From Pseudomonas baltica (GTDB lineage: Bacteria; Pseudomonadota; Gammaproteobacteria; Pseudomonadales; Pseudomonadaceae), in contig NZ_CP134771.1 in NCBI RefSeq assembly GCF_031880315.1, positions 5,829,001-5,893,000 on the forward strand: a DNA stretch of 64,000 nucleotides, in the 5' to 3' direction. Each line of letters starts with the position of its first letter. Within the stretch, counting starts at the first letter, position 1. Under the pieces are notes generated by a model. The model was not told the DNA's origin and did not search any database. It was given only the letters and a program-made list of their open reading frames with translations. The translations under genes and the position numbers were made by a program. Positions 43,125 through 51,974 of this stretch are shown piece by piece.

Positions 43125-43680
43125 AGAAGCTCCATGCCAAATGATGGGATGACCTGCATGCTGACTGCACAAGGGCAAAGCGCAGTCGCTAGCAGGGCTT
43201 ACGGACGTAGCAGGATGCAGGCCAACAAGTTGTCCGAGCCGTCAAGTATTGGCCACGCTGGCGAATCTGCAACACCCGGTTACAGAAGCGGCATTGTGCC
43301 ATGCCTGCGATTGCGCCAAAACCGCGCACCCCGCACAAACCAGGTGCTCCGAAGTAGATCAAATGGTCAGAAAAAACCTGACCGATCACTCAAGCTCCCG
43401 CAAATACTGGGCAAGCCATGAATGGCATGCATTCTGCTTTAGAGACATCCGCTAAATGGGCCGGTATTCAATGAGTGAATATCTGTAGGAAGTTTCTGAA
43501 AAGGATCGGATTGATGCCGCGAATAATGTATTAGTTCGACGCAACGTCGAATATCTCCCTGCTGCTCTTCGAACAATGAGCAATCGATAGATCAATCCGC
43601 CGACGGGCCAGACAGGTCAGGGTACAACTGTGCCCGGGCGCTGCAGGCGGTCGGGCAAGTGCGTGCCAAGGAGCTTCATA
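43125..43680. promoter_or_regulatory. Divergent regulatory region with three palindromes
   Basis: 556 bp between the NUP gene and the Tsx-like gene, no coding frame. Palindromes: GGTCAG-N7-CTGACC at 43365-43383, TATTCA-N5-TGAATA at 43465-43481, and TTCGACG-N3-CGTCGAA at 43535-43551. Any could be an operator for a nucleoside-responsive repressor; no regulator gene is adjacent. Confidence 0.5.
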
Positions 43681-44655
43681 GTGAATACCAGAGCAGTGCG
43701 TCATGCAGTTTCACGTCGGCGAACAATAGTGTCGAATACCCTCGGTATCGCTGCCTTGGGCCTGACCGGCAGCGTTTCCTGCTGGGCCGCCACAGCGCCG
43801 GCAAAGGGCGTCGACAGTGCTCAGGGCGAAGACTTGAGTTATGAAGTCGCGCCGGCCAATACCAACCAGAAAGCAGCCCCTTGGTATAACCAGAACTTCA
43901 CCCTGATCGGCAGCAAGGACATCAGTTACGGCCCGCGACCGTCCGATGACATCTACCTTGAATACGAGTATTTCGGCCGCAAGGGCCCGTTCGAACTGTA
44001 CGGCTACATCGACGCGCCAAAGATCCTCGGCATTGGCAACAGCAACGACAGCGGCGCGTGGGACAAGGGCTCGCCGATCTTCATGGAGCACGAGCCGCGT
44101 ATTTCCATCGACGAGTTGGTCGGTCGCAAGCTCGGTTTCGGCCTGTTCAAGGAGTTCTACATCGCCTTCGACTGGATCTACGACATGGGCCACAACAAGG
44201 CCGGGCGGGCAAACACCCTGTATACCGGCCTGGGTACCGATATCGACACCCACAGCCCGGTCAATCTGTCGGCCAACTTCTATGCCCGTCGTCAGTGGGA
44301 GAACTACGGTGCGTCCAACGAAAACTCCTGGGATGGCTATCGGGCGCAACTGAAATACATATTGCCTCTGGGCAAATATTCCAACGGCGCGTCGCTCACC
44401 TATGTAGGCTTCACCAACTTCGATTTCGGTTCGGACCTGCACGACGAGCCCGGTTCGCCGCGCACCGCCAATGCAACAGTGGCCACTAACGTTCTGCTTT
44501 ATTCATTTACCCATATGCGCTTCATGGCAGTTGGCCGCTACTTCCATAATGGGGGTAACTGGAAAGACGGCAGCCAACTTGATTTTGGTGATGGGCCGTT
44601 TGAGGCACGTTCCAACGGTTGGGGTTACTATTTCGGCGTTGGCTATCAGTTCTGA
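43681..44655 (+). CDS. Tsx-like nucleoside-specific outer-membrane channel
   Basis: 324 aa, GTG start with AGGAG upstream (the upstream in-frame ATG codon has no such site). A signal sequence (residues about 1-36 ending SCWAA) is followed by an alternating beta-strand protein ending GWGYYFGVGYQF with the terminal Phe of outer-membrane porins. The WYNQNFTLIGSKDISYGPRP region fits the Tsx (nucleoside channel) family. It should admit nucleosides for the downstream genes. Confidence 0.82.
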   Translation: MNTRAVRHAVSRRRTIVSNTLGIAALGLTGSVSCWAATAPAKGVDSAQGEDLSYEVAPANTNQKAAPWYNQNFTLIGSKDISYGPRPSDDIYLEYEYFGRKGPFELYGYIDAPKILGIGNSNDSGAWDKGSPIFMEHEPRISIDELVGRKLGFGLFKEFYIAFDWIYDMGHNKAGRANTLYTGLGTDIDTHSPVNLSANFYARRQWENYGASNENSWDGYRAQLKYILPLGKYSNGASLTYVGFTNFDFGSDLHDEPGSPRTANATVATNVLLYSFTHMRFMAVGRYFHNGGNWKDGSQLDFGDGPFEARSNGWGYYFGVGYQF

Positions 44656-44684
44656 ACTGGCGGCACTCCCTTATTAACGAGCAC

Positions 44685-45104
44685 ATGATAAATCCGATGA
44701 CTGAAACCTGTGATCATGACGACCTGTTGGCCGAGGCCAAGGCCGCCGCGCAACACACCTATTCGCCCTATTCGAAGTTCCCCGTGGGCGCCGCGCTGCT
44801 GACCGCCGAGGGCGCGATCATTCATGGCTGCAACGTCGAAAACATCTCCTACGGGCTGACCAACTGCGCCGAGCGCTCGGCGCTGTTCGCGGCCATCAGC
44901 CATGGTTTGCCGCCGCGCAGCTTCAAGGCGATGGCGGTGTATGCGCCCAACGTGGCGCTGATCAGCCCTTGCGGTGCCTGTCGTCAGGTGTTGCTGGAGC
45001 TGATGGCGCCTGACGCCGTGATCATCTGCGCGGGCAGTGATCCGGCGGCTACCCGCGTCTGGACGCTCGACCAACTGCTGCCCGGCGCATTCGACGCCTT
45101 CTGA
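44685..45104 (+). CDS. cdd: Cytidine deaminase
   Basis: 139 aa, homotetrameric-type length. Zinc-site motifs CAERSALFAA (with the catalytic Glu) and PCGACRQVL are both present; TYSPYSKFPVGAALL is the N-terminal signature. It converts cytidine or deoxycytidine to uridine or deoxyuridine. Two possible starts, 44685 and 44697; the first is preferred. It is 30 bp after the Tsx-like gene and 43 bp before nupC. Confidence 0.92.
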   Translation: MINPMTETCDHDDLLAEAKAAAQHTYSPYSKFPVGAALLTAEGAIIHGCNVENISYGLTNCAERSALFAAISHGLPPRSFKAMAVYAPNVALISPCGACRQVLLELMAPDAVIICAGSDPAATRVWTLDQLLPGAFDAF

Positions 45105-45147
45105 GCCACGCCACGCAATCACCCTTCGGGGGTTCGGAGATAACTGC

Positions 45148-46413
45148 ATGATCAGTCTTGTCGGCATGGCGGTCCTTGTGCTCGTCGCCATCCTGTTGTC
45201 CACCCAGCGTCGCGCCATCAAGTGGCGCACGGTGTCTGTCGCCCTGGCCTTGCAGGTACTCATCGGCGCCTTTGCCCTGTACGTGCCCTGGGGGCAAGAG
45301 GCGCTCGGTTCGTTGTCGGGCGCGGTGGCGTCCTTGCAGCTGTACGCCGACAAAGGCATCGCCTTCATGTTCGGCGGCCTCGGTTCGCCGCACATGTTCG
45401 AGCTGTTCGGCAGCGGCGGTTTCGTCTTTGCCATCCGCGTGCTGCCGATGCTGGTGTTCTTCGGCAGCTTCATCTCGGTGCTGTACTACATCGGCGTGAT
45501 GGGCTGGGTAATCCGCCTGTTGGGTGGCGTGCTGCGCTGGTTGCTGGGCACCAGCCGCGTCGAATCGATGGTGGTGACCTCGGCGATTTTCGTCGGCCAG
45601 TCCGAAGTACCGCTGGTGGTACGGCCCTTTATCGCGAGGATGACGCGCTCCGAATTGTTCGCGGTGATGGTCGGTGGTTTTGCTGCCGTGGCCGGCTCCG
45701 TGCTGTTGGGCTATGCGGGCATGGGGGTTGAACTCAAATACCTGATCGCTGCGTGCTTCATGTCCGCACCGGGGGCCTTGCTGATGGCCAAGCTGATGGA
45801 GCCGGAGACCGAAGTGGTCAACGACGACATGATGCTCGAAGAGCTCAAGGACCCGGAAAACCGCCCGGCCAACATCGTCGACGCCGCCGCCGAAGGGGCA
45901 CAGGTCGGCTTGCGCCTGGCCATGGCGGTGGGAGCGATGCTGATCGCCTTCATCGGCTTGATCGCATTGCTCAACGGCTTGCTGGGCTGGGCCGGCGGCT
46001 GGTTGGGCTACCCGCAATTGACCTTGCAGTTGATCCTCGGCTACCTGCTCGCGCCGGTGGCTTTTCTGATCGGTGTGCCCTGGCACGAAGCGGTACTGGC
46101 GGGTGGATTCATCGGCGAGAAGCTGACCCTCAACGAATTCGTCGCCTATGCGGATCTGGCCAATTACCTCACCCCCGAAAAGGCCAGCGCTGCCGGTGTA
46201 TCGGTGTTGTCGGTACACACCCAGGTCATCGTCACCTTTGCCCTGTGCGGGTTCGCCAATCTGTCGTCGATCGCCATTCAACTGGCCGGCCTCAGTGGTA
46301 TCGCCCCGCAGCGCCGTCACGAGCTGGCACGCCTGGGGTTGCGGGCGATGATCGGCGGTACCTTGTCGAATTTGATGAGCGCGGCCATCGTCGGCTTTTT
46401 CATTTCGTTGTAA
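45148..46413 (+). CDS. nupC: Concentrative nucleoside transporter NupC
   Basis: 421 aa. The CNT fold is visible in GSGGFVFAIRVLPMLVFFGS, GQSEVPLVVRPFI, and the C-terminal LCGFANLSSIAIQLAGLSGI. It drives nucleoside uptake with Na+ or H+. GGAGA precedes ATG 45148. It lies between cytidine deaminase and thymidine phosphorylase, completing an uptake and salvage operon. Confidence 0.92.
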   Translation: MISLVGMAVLVLVAILLSTQRRAIKWRTVSVALALQVLIGAFALYVPWGQEALGSLSGAVASLQLYADKGIAFMFGGLGSPHMFELFGSGGFVFAIRVLPMLVFFGSFISVLYYIGVMGWVIRLLGGVLRWLLGTSRVESMVVTSAIFVGQSEVPLVVRPFIARMTRSELFAVMVGGFAAVAGSVLLGYAGMGVELKYLIAACFMSAPGALLMAKLMEPETEVVNDDMMLEELKDPENRPANIVDAAAEGAQVGLRLAMAVGAMLIAFIGLIALLNGLLGWAGGWLGYPQLTLQLILGYLLAPVAFLIGVPWHEAVLAGGFIGEKLTLNEFVAYADLANYLTPEKASAAGVSVLSVHTQVIVTFALCGFANLSSIAIQLAGLSGIAPQRRHELARLGLRAMIGGTLSNLMSAAIVGFFISL

Positions 46414-46431
46414 GACAGGAGGTCGACAGCC

Positions 46432-47754
46432 ATGTGGCTTGCTCAGGAAGTGATTCGCCGCAAACGTGATGGGGGCGTGCTCGACGCCGACGATATCCGT
46501 CGTTTCGTCGCCGGCATCAGCGACTCGAGCCTCAGCGAAGGCCAGGTCGCTGCGTTCGCCATGGCGGTACTGCTCAAAGGCATGAACATCGAAGAGCGCA
46601 TCGCCCTGACTGCGGCAATGCGCGACTCCGGCCAGGTGCTGCACTGGGACCTGCCAGGGCCGGTGGTGGACAAGCATTCCACCGGCGGCGTGGGCGACAT
46701 GATCAGCTTGCCGCTCGCGCCATTGCTGGCGGCCTGCGGCTGTTTTGTGCCGATGATTTCCGGACGCGGGCTTGGGCACACCGGCGGCACCCTCGACAAA
46801 CTGGAGAGCATTCCCGGTTACGACTGCCAGCCGAGCCTGGAGCGCTTTCGCCAGATCGTTGCCGAGGTGGGCTGCGCGATCATCGGCCAGACCGCCGACC
46901 TGGCACCGGCCGACAAGCGCCTGTACGCCATTCGCGACATGACCGGCACGGTCGAGTCGCTGGACTTGATCACTGCGTCGATCCTCTCGAAAAAACTCGC
47001 CGCCGGCCTCGACGTGCTGGTGATGGACGTCAAGACCGGCAACGGCGCGTTCATGGCCCAGGCCGAGGACGCTGCCAAGCTGGCTCGCAGCATTGCCGAC
47101 GTGGCCAATGGCGCGGGCGTGCGCACCACGGCGCTGGTGACCGACATGAACCAGCCGCTGGCGCGCAGTGCCGGTAACGGCCTGGAAGTCGCCGAGGCGG
47201 TGGCGTTGCTGCAAGGGGAGGTGCGCAGCCCGCGGCTGTGGGAGCTGACCCTCAGCCTGGCCGAGCAGGCATTGATGCTGGCCGGGCTGGCGGCCACCGA
47301 AGCGCAGGCGCGGGCACAGTTGCTAGAGGTGTGGCGCAGCGGCGCGGCGCTGCAGCGCTTTGGGCAAATGATCGCGGCACTGGGCGGGCCGCAAGACTTC
47401 ATCCACTCTCCCCAGCACTACCTGCCAGCGGCGGCCTTCAGCAGGCCGGTGTGGGCCGAGCACAGCGGCACGGTGAGCGCTGTCGACACTCGCGCCGTCG
47501 GCATGGCGGTGGTCGAACTGGGCGGCGGACGGCGTCGCCCGCAGGACCAGGTCGACCCTGCGGTGGGTTTCAGCGAGCTGCGTTTTATCGGTGAACAGGT
47601 CGATGACACTCAGCCGCTGGGCTGGGTCCACGGGCAAACAGCGGACGCCGTGGAGCGGGCCACGCTAGCGCTGCAAGCGGCCTATCGTATCGGCGCGGCG
47701 GCGCAAATCAGCACGCCGCTGGTGGCCGAGCGGATCGTCGCCCTCAGGCCCTGA
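46432..47754 (+). CDS. deoA: Thymidine phosphorylase DeoA
   Basis: 440 aa. The phosphate and nucleoside-binding segment is fully recognisable: KHSTGGVGDMISL, ISGRGLGHTGGTLDKLESI, and DVKTGNGAFM. It cleaves thymidine or deoxyuridine to base and deoxyribose-1-phosphate, using the product of the cytidine deaminase. AGGAGGT precedes ATG 46432, 18 bp after nupC. No deoC or deoB is in the window. Confidence 0.93.
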   Translation: MWLAQEVIRRKRDGGVLDADDIRRFVAGISDSSLSEGQVAAFAMAVLLKGMNIEERIALTAAMRDSGQVLHWDLPGPVVDKHSTGGVGDMISLPLAPLLAACGCFVPMISGRGLGHTGGTLDKLESIPGYDCQPSLERFRQIVAEVGCAIIGQTADLAPADKRLYAIRDMTGTVESLDLITASILSKKLAAGLDVLVMDVKTGNGAFMAQAEDAAKLARSIADVANGAGVRTTALVTDMNQPLARSAGNGLEVAEAVALLQGEVRSPRLWELTLSLAEQALMLAGLAATEAQARAQLLEVWRSGAALQRFGQMIAALGGPQDFIHSPQHYLPAAAFSRPVWAEHSGTVSAVDTRAVGMAVVELGGGRRRPQDQVDPAVGFSELRFIGEQVDDTQPLGWVHGQTADAVERATLALQAAYRIGAAAQISTPLVAERIVALRP

Positions 47755-48007
47755 CGTGCGCTACCGCTTCGGCCGGCCTGGAGGATTGGAACTTCATTGC
47801 CTTGATCCCGCTCAGACGCTCCAGGTACCGCTGGCCCTCAGGGTTGAGGGTGAGCTGGGCTAGCCCGGGGGCGCTGCTGTTGATGATCACGTATTTGCAC
47901 GCGACCAGGACCTGCAGTTCGTTCGCGTCCTTGTCGGGAATGTTCTGCCATTGACCAGAATGGATCAGCTCTAGCAGTTCCAAATGCTTTTGGTCGTATG
48001 TGTTCAT
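47744..48007 (-). CDS. Small hypothetical protein
   Basis: 87 aa (MNTYDQKHLELLELIHSGQW...). Mixed helical, no signal or membrane segment; a segment like LTLNPEGQRYLERL resembles a winged-helix C-terminal helix, and it may be a small DNA-binding protein, but I do not recognise the family. It overlaps the deoA 3' end by 11 bp, convergent. Confidence 0.6.
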   Translation of the reverse strand: MNTYDQKHLELLELIHSGQWQNIPDKDANELQVLVACKYVIINSSAPGLAQLTLNPEGQRYLERLSGIKAMKFQSSRPAEAVAHVRA

Positions 48008-48224
48008 TGAAAGGTACGTTCGCGAAGGTCCTGTGGGGTTGCGATGATAGCGTTTTAGAATCACTGTCGGGGGGCTTTTATCAGCTTTCAGATGAGAGGG
48101 CCTCCCGTCTGTCATCCGATTTGCGTAAGCCGACGTACAACCCCCGTGCTCCCACGACTCTGTGCCGATTCCCGCTACCCAACCCGAACAGCGCCGCCGC
48201 GGCGCGATGCCGAGACTACCTTCC

Positions 48225-48764
48225 ATGCGCCCATTACTGCTGTCAGTCGTCGTTTTGCTCTTATCCGCATGCGGCAACGTCCCGGTTGAGCACTACCGCG
48301 ACGAAACCCCACGCCTCGACCTGCCGCACTTCTTCACCGGCCAGTTGCAAGCCAGCGGGATCTTTCAGAAACGCTCCGGCGAGGTGGCCAAGCGCTTCAG
48401 GGTCGATATCAACGGCCACATGCAAGGCCCCAACCTGATCCTCGACGAGCGCTTCGTCTACAGCGACGGCACCAGACAGCAACGTACCTGGACCCTGGTG
48501 CCTACCGGTAATGGCCACTGGCAGGGCACAGCGGGCGATGTGATCGGTGTCGCCGAAGGGCAGGTGTCCGGCAATACCCTGCATTGGAAGTACACCTTGG
48601 ACTTGGAAGTCGACGGCACCCGGCATCCAGTGCAGCTGGATGACTGGATGTTCTTGATGGATGACAACACACTGGTCAACCGTTCGTATATGTCGAAGTT
48701 CGGGGTGGAGGTGGGGCAGATCAGTTTGTTCTTTACGCGGGCGACCGCAGCGCCAGCGCGCTAG
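48225..48764 (+). CDS. DUF3833-like outer-membrane lipoprotein
   Basis: 179 aa. Lipobox LLSAC with Cys16 after a short hydrophobic signal, then a beta-rich domain (HYRDETPRLDL, GQLQASGIFQKRSGEVAKRF, WMFLMDDNTLVNRSYMSKFG) matching DUF3833. The function of this family is unknown. The ATG at 48225 gives a normal lipoprotein signal; a start at 48207 is possible. Confidence 0.8.
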   Translation: MRPLLLSVVVLLLSACGNVPVEHYRDETPRLDLPHFFTGQLQASGIFQKRSGEVAKRFRVDINGHMQGPNLILDERFVYSDGTRQQRTWTLVPTGNGHWQGTAGDVIGVAEGQVSGNTLHWKYTLDLEVDGTRHPVQLDDWMFLMDDNTLVNRSYMSKFGVEVGQISLFFTRATAAPAR

Positions 48765-48960
48765 CGGCGGCGCATCGACCGTCAACGCATACGTAGCGAC
48801 CAGGCCATCAGGCCGAGCGTCCGCGAGATCATCTGCAGTGTCAGCAAGACCGCGAATCATGCCGATCTGTCCACTGGCCTGCTAATTGCTAACCACCCCA
48901 TAACCTGCTGTTAAGCGTCAGCCATTCCCCAGGCGCCAGTCAGGTCATCGAGGGAGGTCA

Positions 48961-49872
48961 ATGCAGTCGCTCAACCTGCGCCAGATCGAAGTGTTCCGCG
49001 CGGTGATGATCACCGGTTCCATCAACGGCGCCGCGCAATTATTGCTGGTCTCGCAACCTGCAGTCAGCCGCATGCTCTCGCACACCGAGGCGCGCATCGG
49101 CTTTCAGTTGTTCGAGCGGGTCAAGGGGCGGCTGTACCCATCGCCCGAGGCGCGCCGGTTGTTCACTGACGTCGAATCGGTGTACCGCGACATCCAGCGG
49201 GTCAACACCACGCTGCATGATCTGGTCCAGCAACGCCACGGCGTACTGCGTATCGCCAGCAGCCCCAGCCTGGGGCATCAAATGGTCCCGGATGCCATCG
49301 CCGCCTTCCGCCGGTGCAATACCGATATCCGCGTCAGCCTCGAATGCCTGCGCCATGTGCTGCTGCGCGATCGCTTGCTCGATCAGCAGGCCGACCTGGG
49401 CATCTCGTTATTCCCCATCGATCATCCGAATCTGCGCGCCGTGCCGCTGAGCGATATTCGCGTGCTGATGGTCTGTCCGGCGGGCCATGAGCTGACGCGT
49501 GTGCCGGCCGACGAACTGCCCCAGGCCCTGGCCGCCGCGCCCTTTGTCGGCTATCCATCGGACACGCCATTCTTCAGTTTCGTCAAGCCGGCGTTCGAGC
49601 GTGTGGGCCTGGCTTACCGACCGGACATCGACGTCGACTCGCCGCATCACGCCTGCGCACTGGTCAAGAACGGCGCCGGTTTCGCGGTGGTCGACGAGAT
49701 TTCCTGGCGCGCCTCGGGCACCGAGCGCATGGCCGTGCTGCCCATTTTGATCGACGAGCGCTTGACGGTCAGCCTGGTGCATCTGCGTCGCGAACCCCTC
49801 GCGCAGCTGGCCCAGACCTTCGTGGAGCAGCTGCGCGGTACCCTGAGCGACAGCGGGTTCGAACTCTTTTGA
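48961..49872 (+). CDS. LysR-family regulator (nopaline/octopine-type)
   Basis: 303 aa. N-terminal HTH (LNLRQIEVFRAVMITGSING, LLVSQPAVSRMLSHTEARIG) and effector domain. The start resembles OccR/NocR-type regulators, which respond to opines and amino acids. It is directly upstream of the D-amino-acid operon in the same direction, and its own 3' end is followed by a palindrome/direct-repeat element, so it is the prime candidate regulator. Confidence 0.88.
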   Translation: MQSLNLRQIEVFRAVMITGSINGAAQLLLVSQPAVSRMLSHTEARIGFQLFERVKGRLYPSPEARRLFTDVESVYRDIQRVNTTLHDLVQQRHGVLRIASSPSLGHQMVPDAIAAFRRCNTDIRVSLECLRHVLLRDRLLDQQADLGISLFPIDHPNLRAVPLSDIRVLMVCPAGHELTRVPADELPQALAAAPFVGYPSDTPFFSFVKPAFERVGLAYRPDIDVDSPHHACALVKNGAGFAVVDEISWRASGTERMAVLPILIDERLTVSLVHLRREPLAQLAQTFVEQLRGTLSDSGFELF

Positions 49873-49922
49873 GCCCAGGCACAGGCTCCCGGGCTTGCGG
49901 GGTCGGCGGCGAAGCTGCGCTA

Positions 49923-49956
49923 TTAACAACAGTGATTAACAACAGGTTAATCACTG
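49923..49956. promoter_or_regulatory. Operator-like palindrome and direct repeat ahead of D-amino-acid operon
   Basis: A perfect 11-base inverted repeat CAGTGATTAAC-AACAG-GTTAATCACTG (49930-49956) overlaps a 13-base-spaced direct repeat TTAACAACAG (49923-49932 and 49936-49945). It lies between the LysR stop (49872) and the carbamoylase start (50064). No T tract follows, which favours a protein-binding site over a terminator. Confidence 0.6.
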
Positions 49957-50063
49957 CCTACGTATTGGCATACGACAGCGTGCACCGATCCTCCCACACT
50001 GGGCCCCTCGTATCGCAACACGGTTCGCCGGCACCGCGCCGGTCTTGGGGGAGGAAATACCAC

Positions 50064-50987
50064 ATGCGCGAAATCATCATCGGCGGCGCTCAACTGGGCG
50101 CCATCCAGAAGGCCGATTCCAGGGCCTCAGTGGTCCAGCGTATGCTGGTGCTGCTGGAGCAGGCGCGCCAACAAGGCTGCGAACTGGTGGTGTTTCCGGA
50201 GCTGGCGCTGACGACGTTTTTCCCGCGCTGGTTCATGCCTGATCAGGCGCAAGTCGACACCTGGTTCGAAGCCCAGATGCCCAGCGACACGACTCGCCCG
50301 CTGTTCGATTTTTCCCGTGAGCATGGCATCGCCATCTCCTTCGGCTATGCCGAGCTGACCCCCGAAGGGCAGCACTTCAACACCTCCATCATCACCGACC
50401 GGCAAGGCAACATCGTCGGCAAATACCGCAAGGTGCACCTGCCTGGGCATGTCGAATTCGACACCACGCGGGATTTTCAGCATCTGGAAAAACGCTATTT
50501 TCTGCCCGGCGACCTGGGCTTCCCGACCTGGGAAAGCCAAGGCGCCGTGATGGGCATGTGCATCTGCAACGACCGCCGCTGGCCGGAGACCTATCGGGTC
50601 ATGGGCCTGCAAGGCGTCGAGCTGATCACTTTGGGCTACAACACGCCGTCGATCAATTCGCAAAAGCGTGGCGAAGGTGAAGAGCACAGGCTGTTCCATT
50701 CCGAGCTGTGCATGCAGGCAGGGGCTTACCAGAATGCGACCTGGGTGGTCGGCGTGGCCAAGGCCGGGGTCGAGGACGGTTTTCCGTTGATGGGTGGCAG
50801 CGTGATTGTCGACCCCAATGGTTTCGTGGTGGCCAGAGCGCAAGGGCAGGGCGATGAACTGATCGTGCATGCCTGTGACATGGACCTGTGCAACTTCGGC
50901 AAAACCACGATCTTCGATTTCGCCCGCCACCGACGCATCGAACACTACGGCATCATTACCCGTCAGACGGGCGTGCAACGCCCCTGA
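50064..50987 (+). CDS. N-carbamoyl-D-amino-acid hydrolase (nitrilase superfamily)
   Basis: 307 aa. The Glu-Lys-Cys triad is Glu46 (VVFPELALT), Lys123 (KYRKVHLPG) and Cys168 (MCICNDRRWPE). The CNDRRWPET context and length match D-carbamoylases, which release D-amino acids from N-carbamoyl derivatives. GAGGAA precedes ATG 50064. First gene of the operon that continues with the D-aminotransferase; L-type carbamoylase activity cannot be fully ruled out from sequence. Confidence 0.88.
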   Translation: MREIIIGGAQLGAIQKADSRASVVQRMLVLLEQARQQGCELVVFPELALTTFFPRWFMPDQAQVDTWFEAQMPSDTTRPLFDFSREHGIAISFGYAELTPEGQHFNTSIITDRQGNIVGKYRKVHLPGHVEFDTTRDFQHLEKRYFLPGDLGFPTWESQGAVMGMCICNDRRWPETYRVMGLQGVELITLGYNTPSINSQKRGEGEEHRLFHSELCMQAGAYQNATWVVGVAKAGVEDGFPLMGGSVIVDPNGFVVARAQGQGDELIVHACDMDLCNFGKTTIFDFARHRRIEHYGIITRQTGVQRP

Positions 50988-51004
50988 ACCGGAGAAACCC
51001 CGCT

Positions 51005-51859
51005 ATGCGCAGCCTGTACTTGAATGGGGCGTTCGTCCCCGAAGACGAAGCGAAGATTTCGGTCTTCGACCGCGGCTTCATGTTCGCCGATGCGATCTAT
51101 GAAGTGACCGCAGTGCTGCACGGCAAGCTGGTGGACTTCGATCTGCATCTGGCGCGCCTGGCGCGGTCACTGGCTGAGATGGCGCTGGCGTTGCCGCTCG
51201 ACAATGCGCAGTTGCTGGCGATCCATCGCGAGCTGATCGAACGCAACGCCCTGCACGAAGGCCTGGTGTACCTGCAGGTCAGCCGTGGCACCGAAGACCG
51301 CAACTTCCTTTATCCGCCCGCCGGTAGCCCGCCGACGGTGGTGCTTTATACCCAGGCCAAAGTGGTGCTCGAAAGCCCCCTGGCCAAACGTGGCATGAAC
51401 ATCATCGGCCTGCCTGACTTGCGCTGGGGCCGCAGCGATATCAAGACCACGCAGTTGCTCTACGCCTGCATGGCCAAGGAGCAGGCCAAGGCCCAGGGCG
51501 CCGATGATGCCTGGTTGGTGAAAGACGGCTTCGTCACGGAGGGCACTTCCAACAACGCCTTTATCATTACTCACGACGGCGCGGTCGTGACGCGCGAGCT
51601 GTCCCGCGCCTTGTTGCCCGGCATCACCCGTGGCGCGCTGATCGCGCTGGTCAAGGAGCACGACTTGCGCCTTGAAGAGCGCGCCTACACCCTTGAAGAG
51701 GCGCAAAACGCCGCCGAGGCGTTCATCACCTCGAGCACGTCATTCGTCTACCCAGTGGTCACCATCGACGGTCACGCCGTGGGCGATGGCAAACCCGGCG
51801 TGCTCACGCAACGCCTGCGCCAGCTGTACATCGACCATGCGCTTGCGGTGATCGCCTGA
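51005..51859 (+). CDS. D-amino-acid aminotransferase (PLP fold type IV)
   Basis: 284 aa. PLP-binding Lys is in DIKTTQLL, with VFDRGFMFADAIYEV near the start and EGTSNNAFII later, the pattern of D-alanine transaminase. It converts D-amino acids plus 2-oxoglutarate to D-glutamate plus 2-oxo acid. It starts 17 bp after the carbamoylase stop, so the two are in one transcript and likely sequential enzymes. Confidence 0.9.
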   Translation: MRSLYLNGAFVPEDEAKISVFDRGFMFADAIYEVTAVLHGKLVDFDLHLARLARSLAEMALALPLDNAQLLAIHRELIERNALHEGLVYLQVSRGTEDRNFLYPPAGSPPTVVLYTQAKVVLESPLAKRGMNIIGLPDLRWGRSDIKTTQLLYACMAKEQAKAQGADDAWLVKDGFVTEGTSNNAFIITHDGAVVTRELSRALLPGITRGALIALVKEHDLRLEERAYTLEEAQNAAEAFITSSTSFVYPVVTIDGHAVGDGKPGVLTQRLRQLYIDHALAVIA

Positions 51860-51974
51860 TCATCGTTCGCCACCGCCCAGGCGTGCACAGAGACGCCGGG
51901 CCTTGCCACCGATTTGTGCATCACACAGCAAGACTGCCGACACCGACCCTAGCCCTTTGCAAGGAATGTTGAGC

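Noticed and set aside
45049..47214. 721-codon open frame on the minus strand
   Set aside because: Lies opposite nupC and deoA, which are certain; its composition is that of an antisense shadow and no domain is recognisable.
49930..49956. Rho-independent terminator of the LysR gene
   Set aside because: The hairpin is perfect but AT-rich, no T tract follows, and direct repeats overlap it; a regulatory site is more likely, although termination was not excluded.
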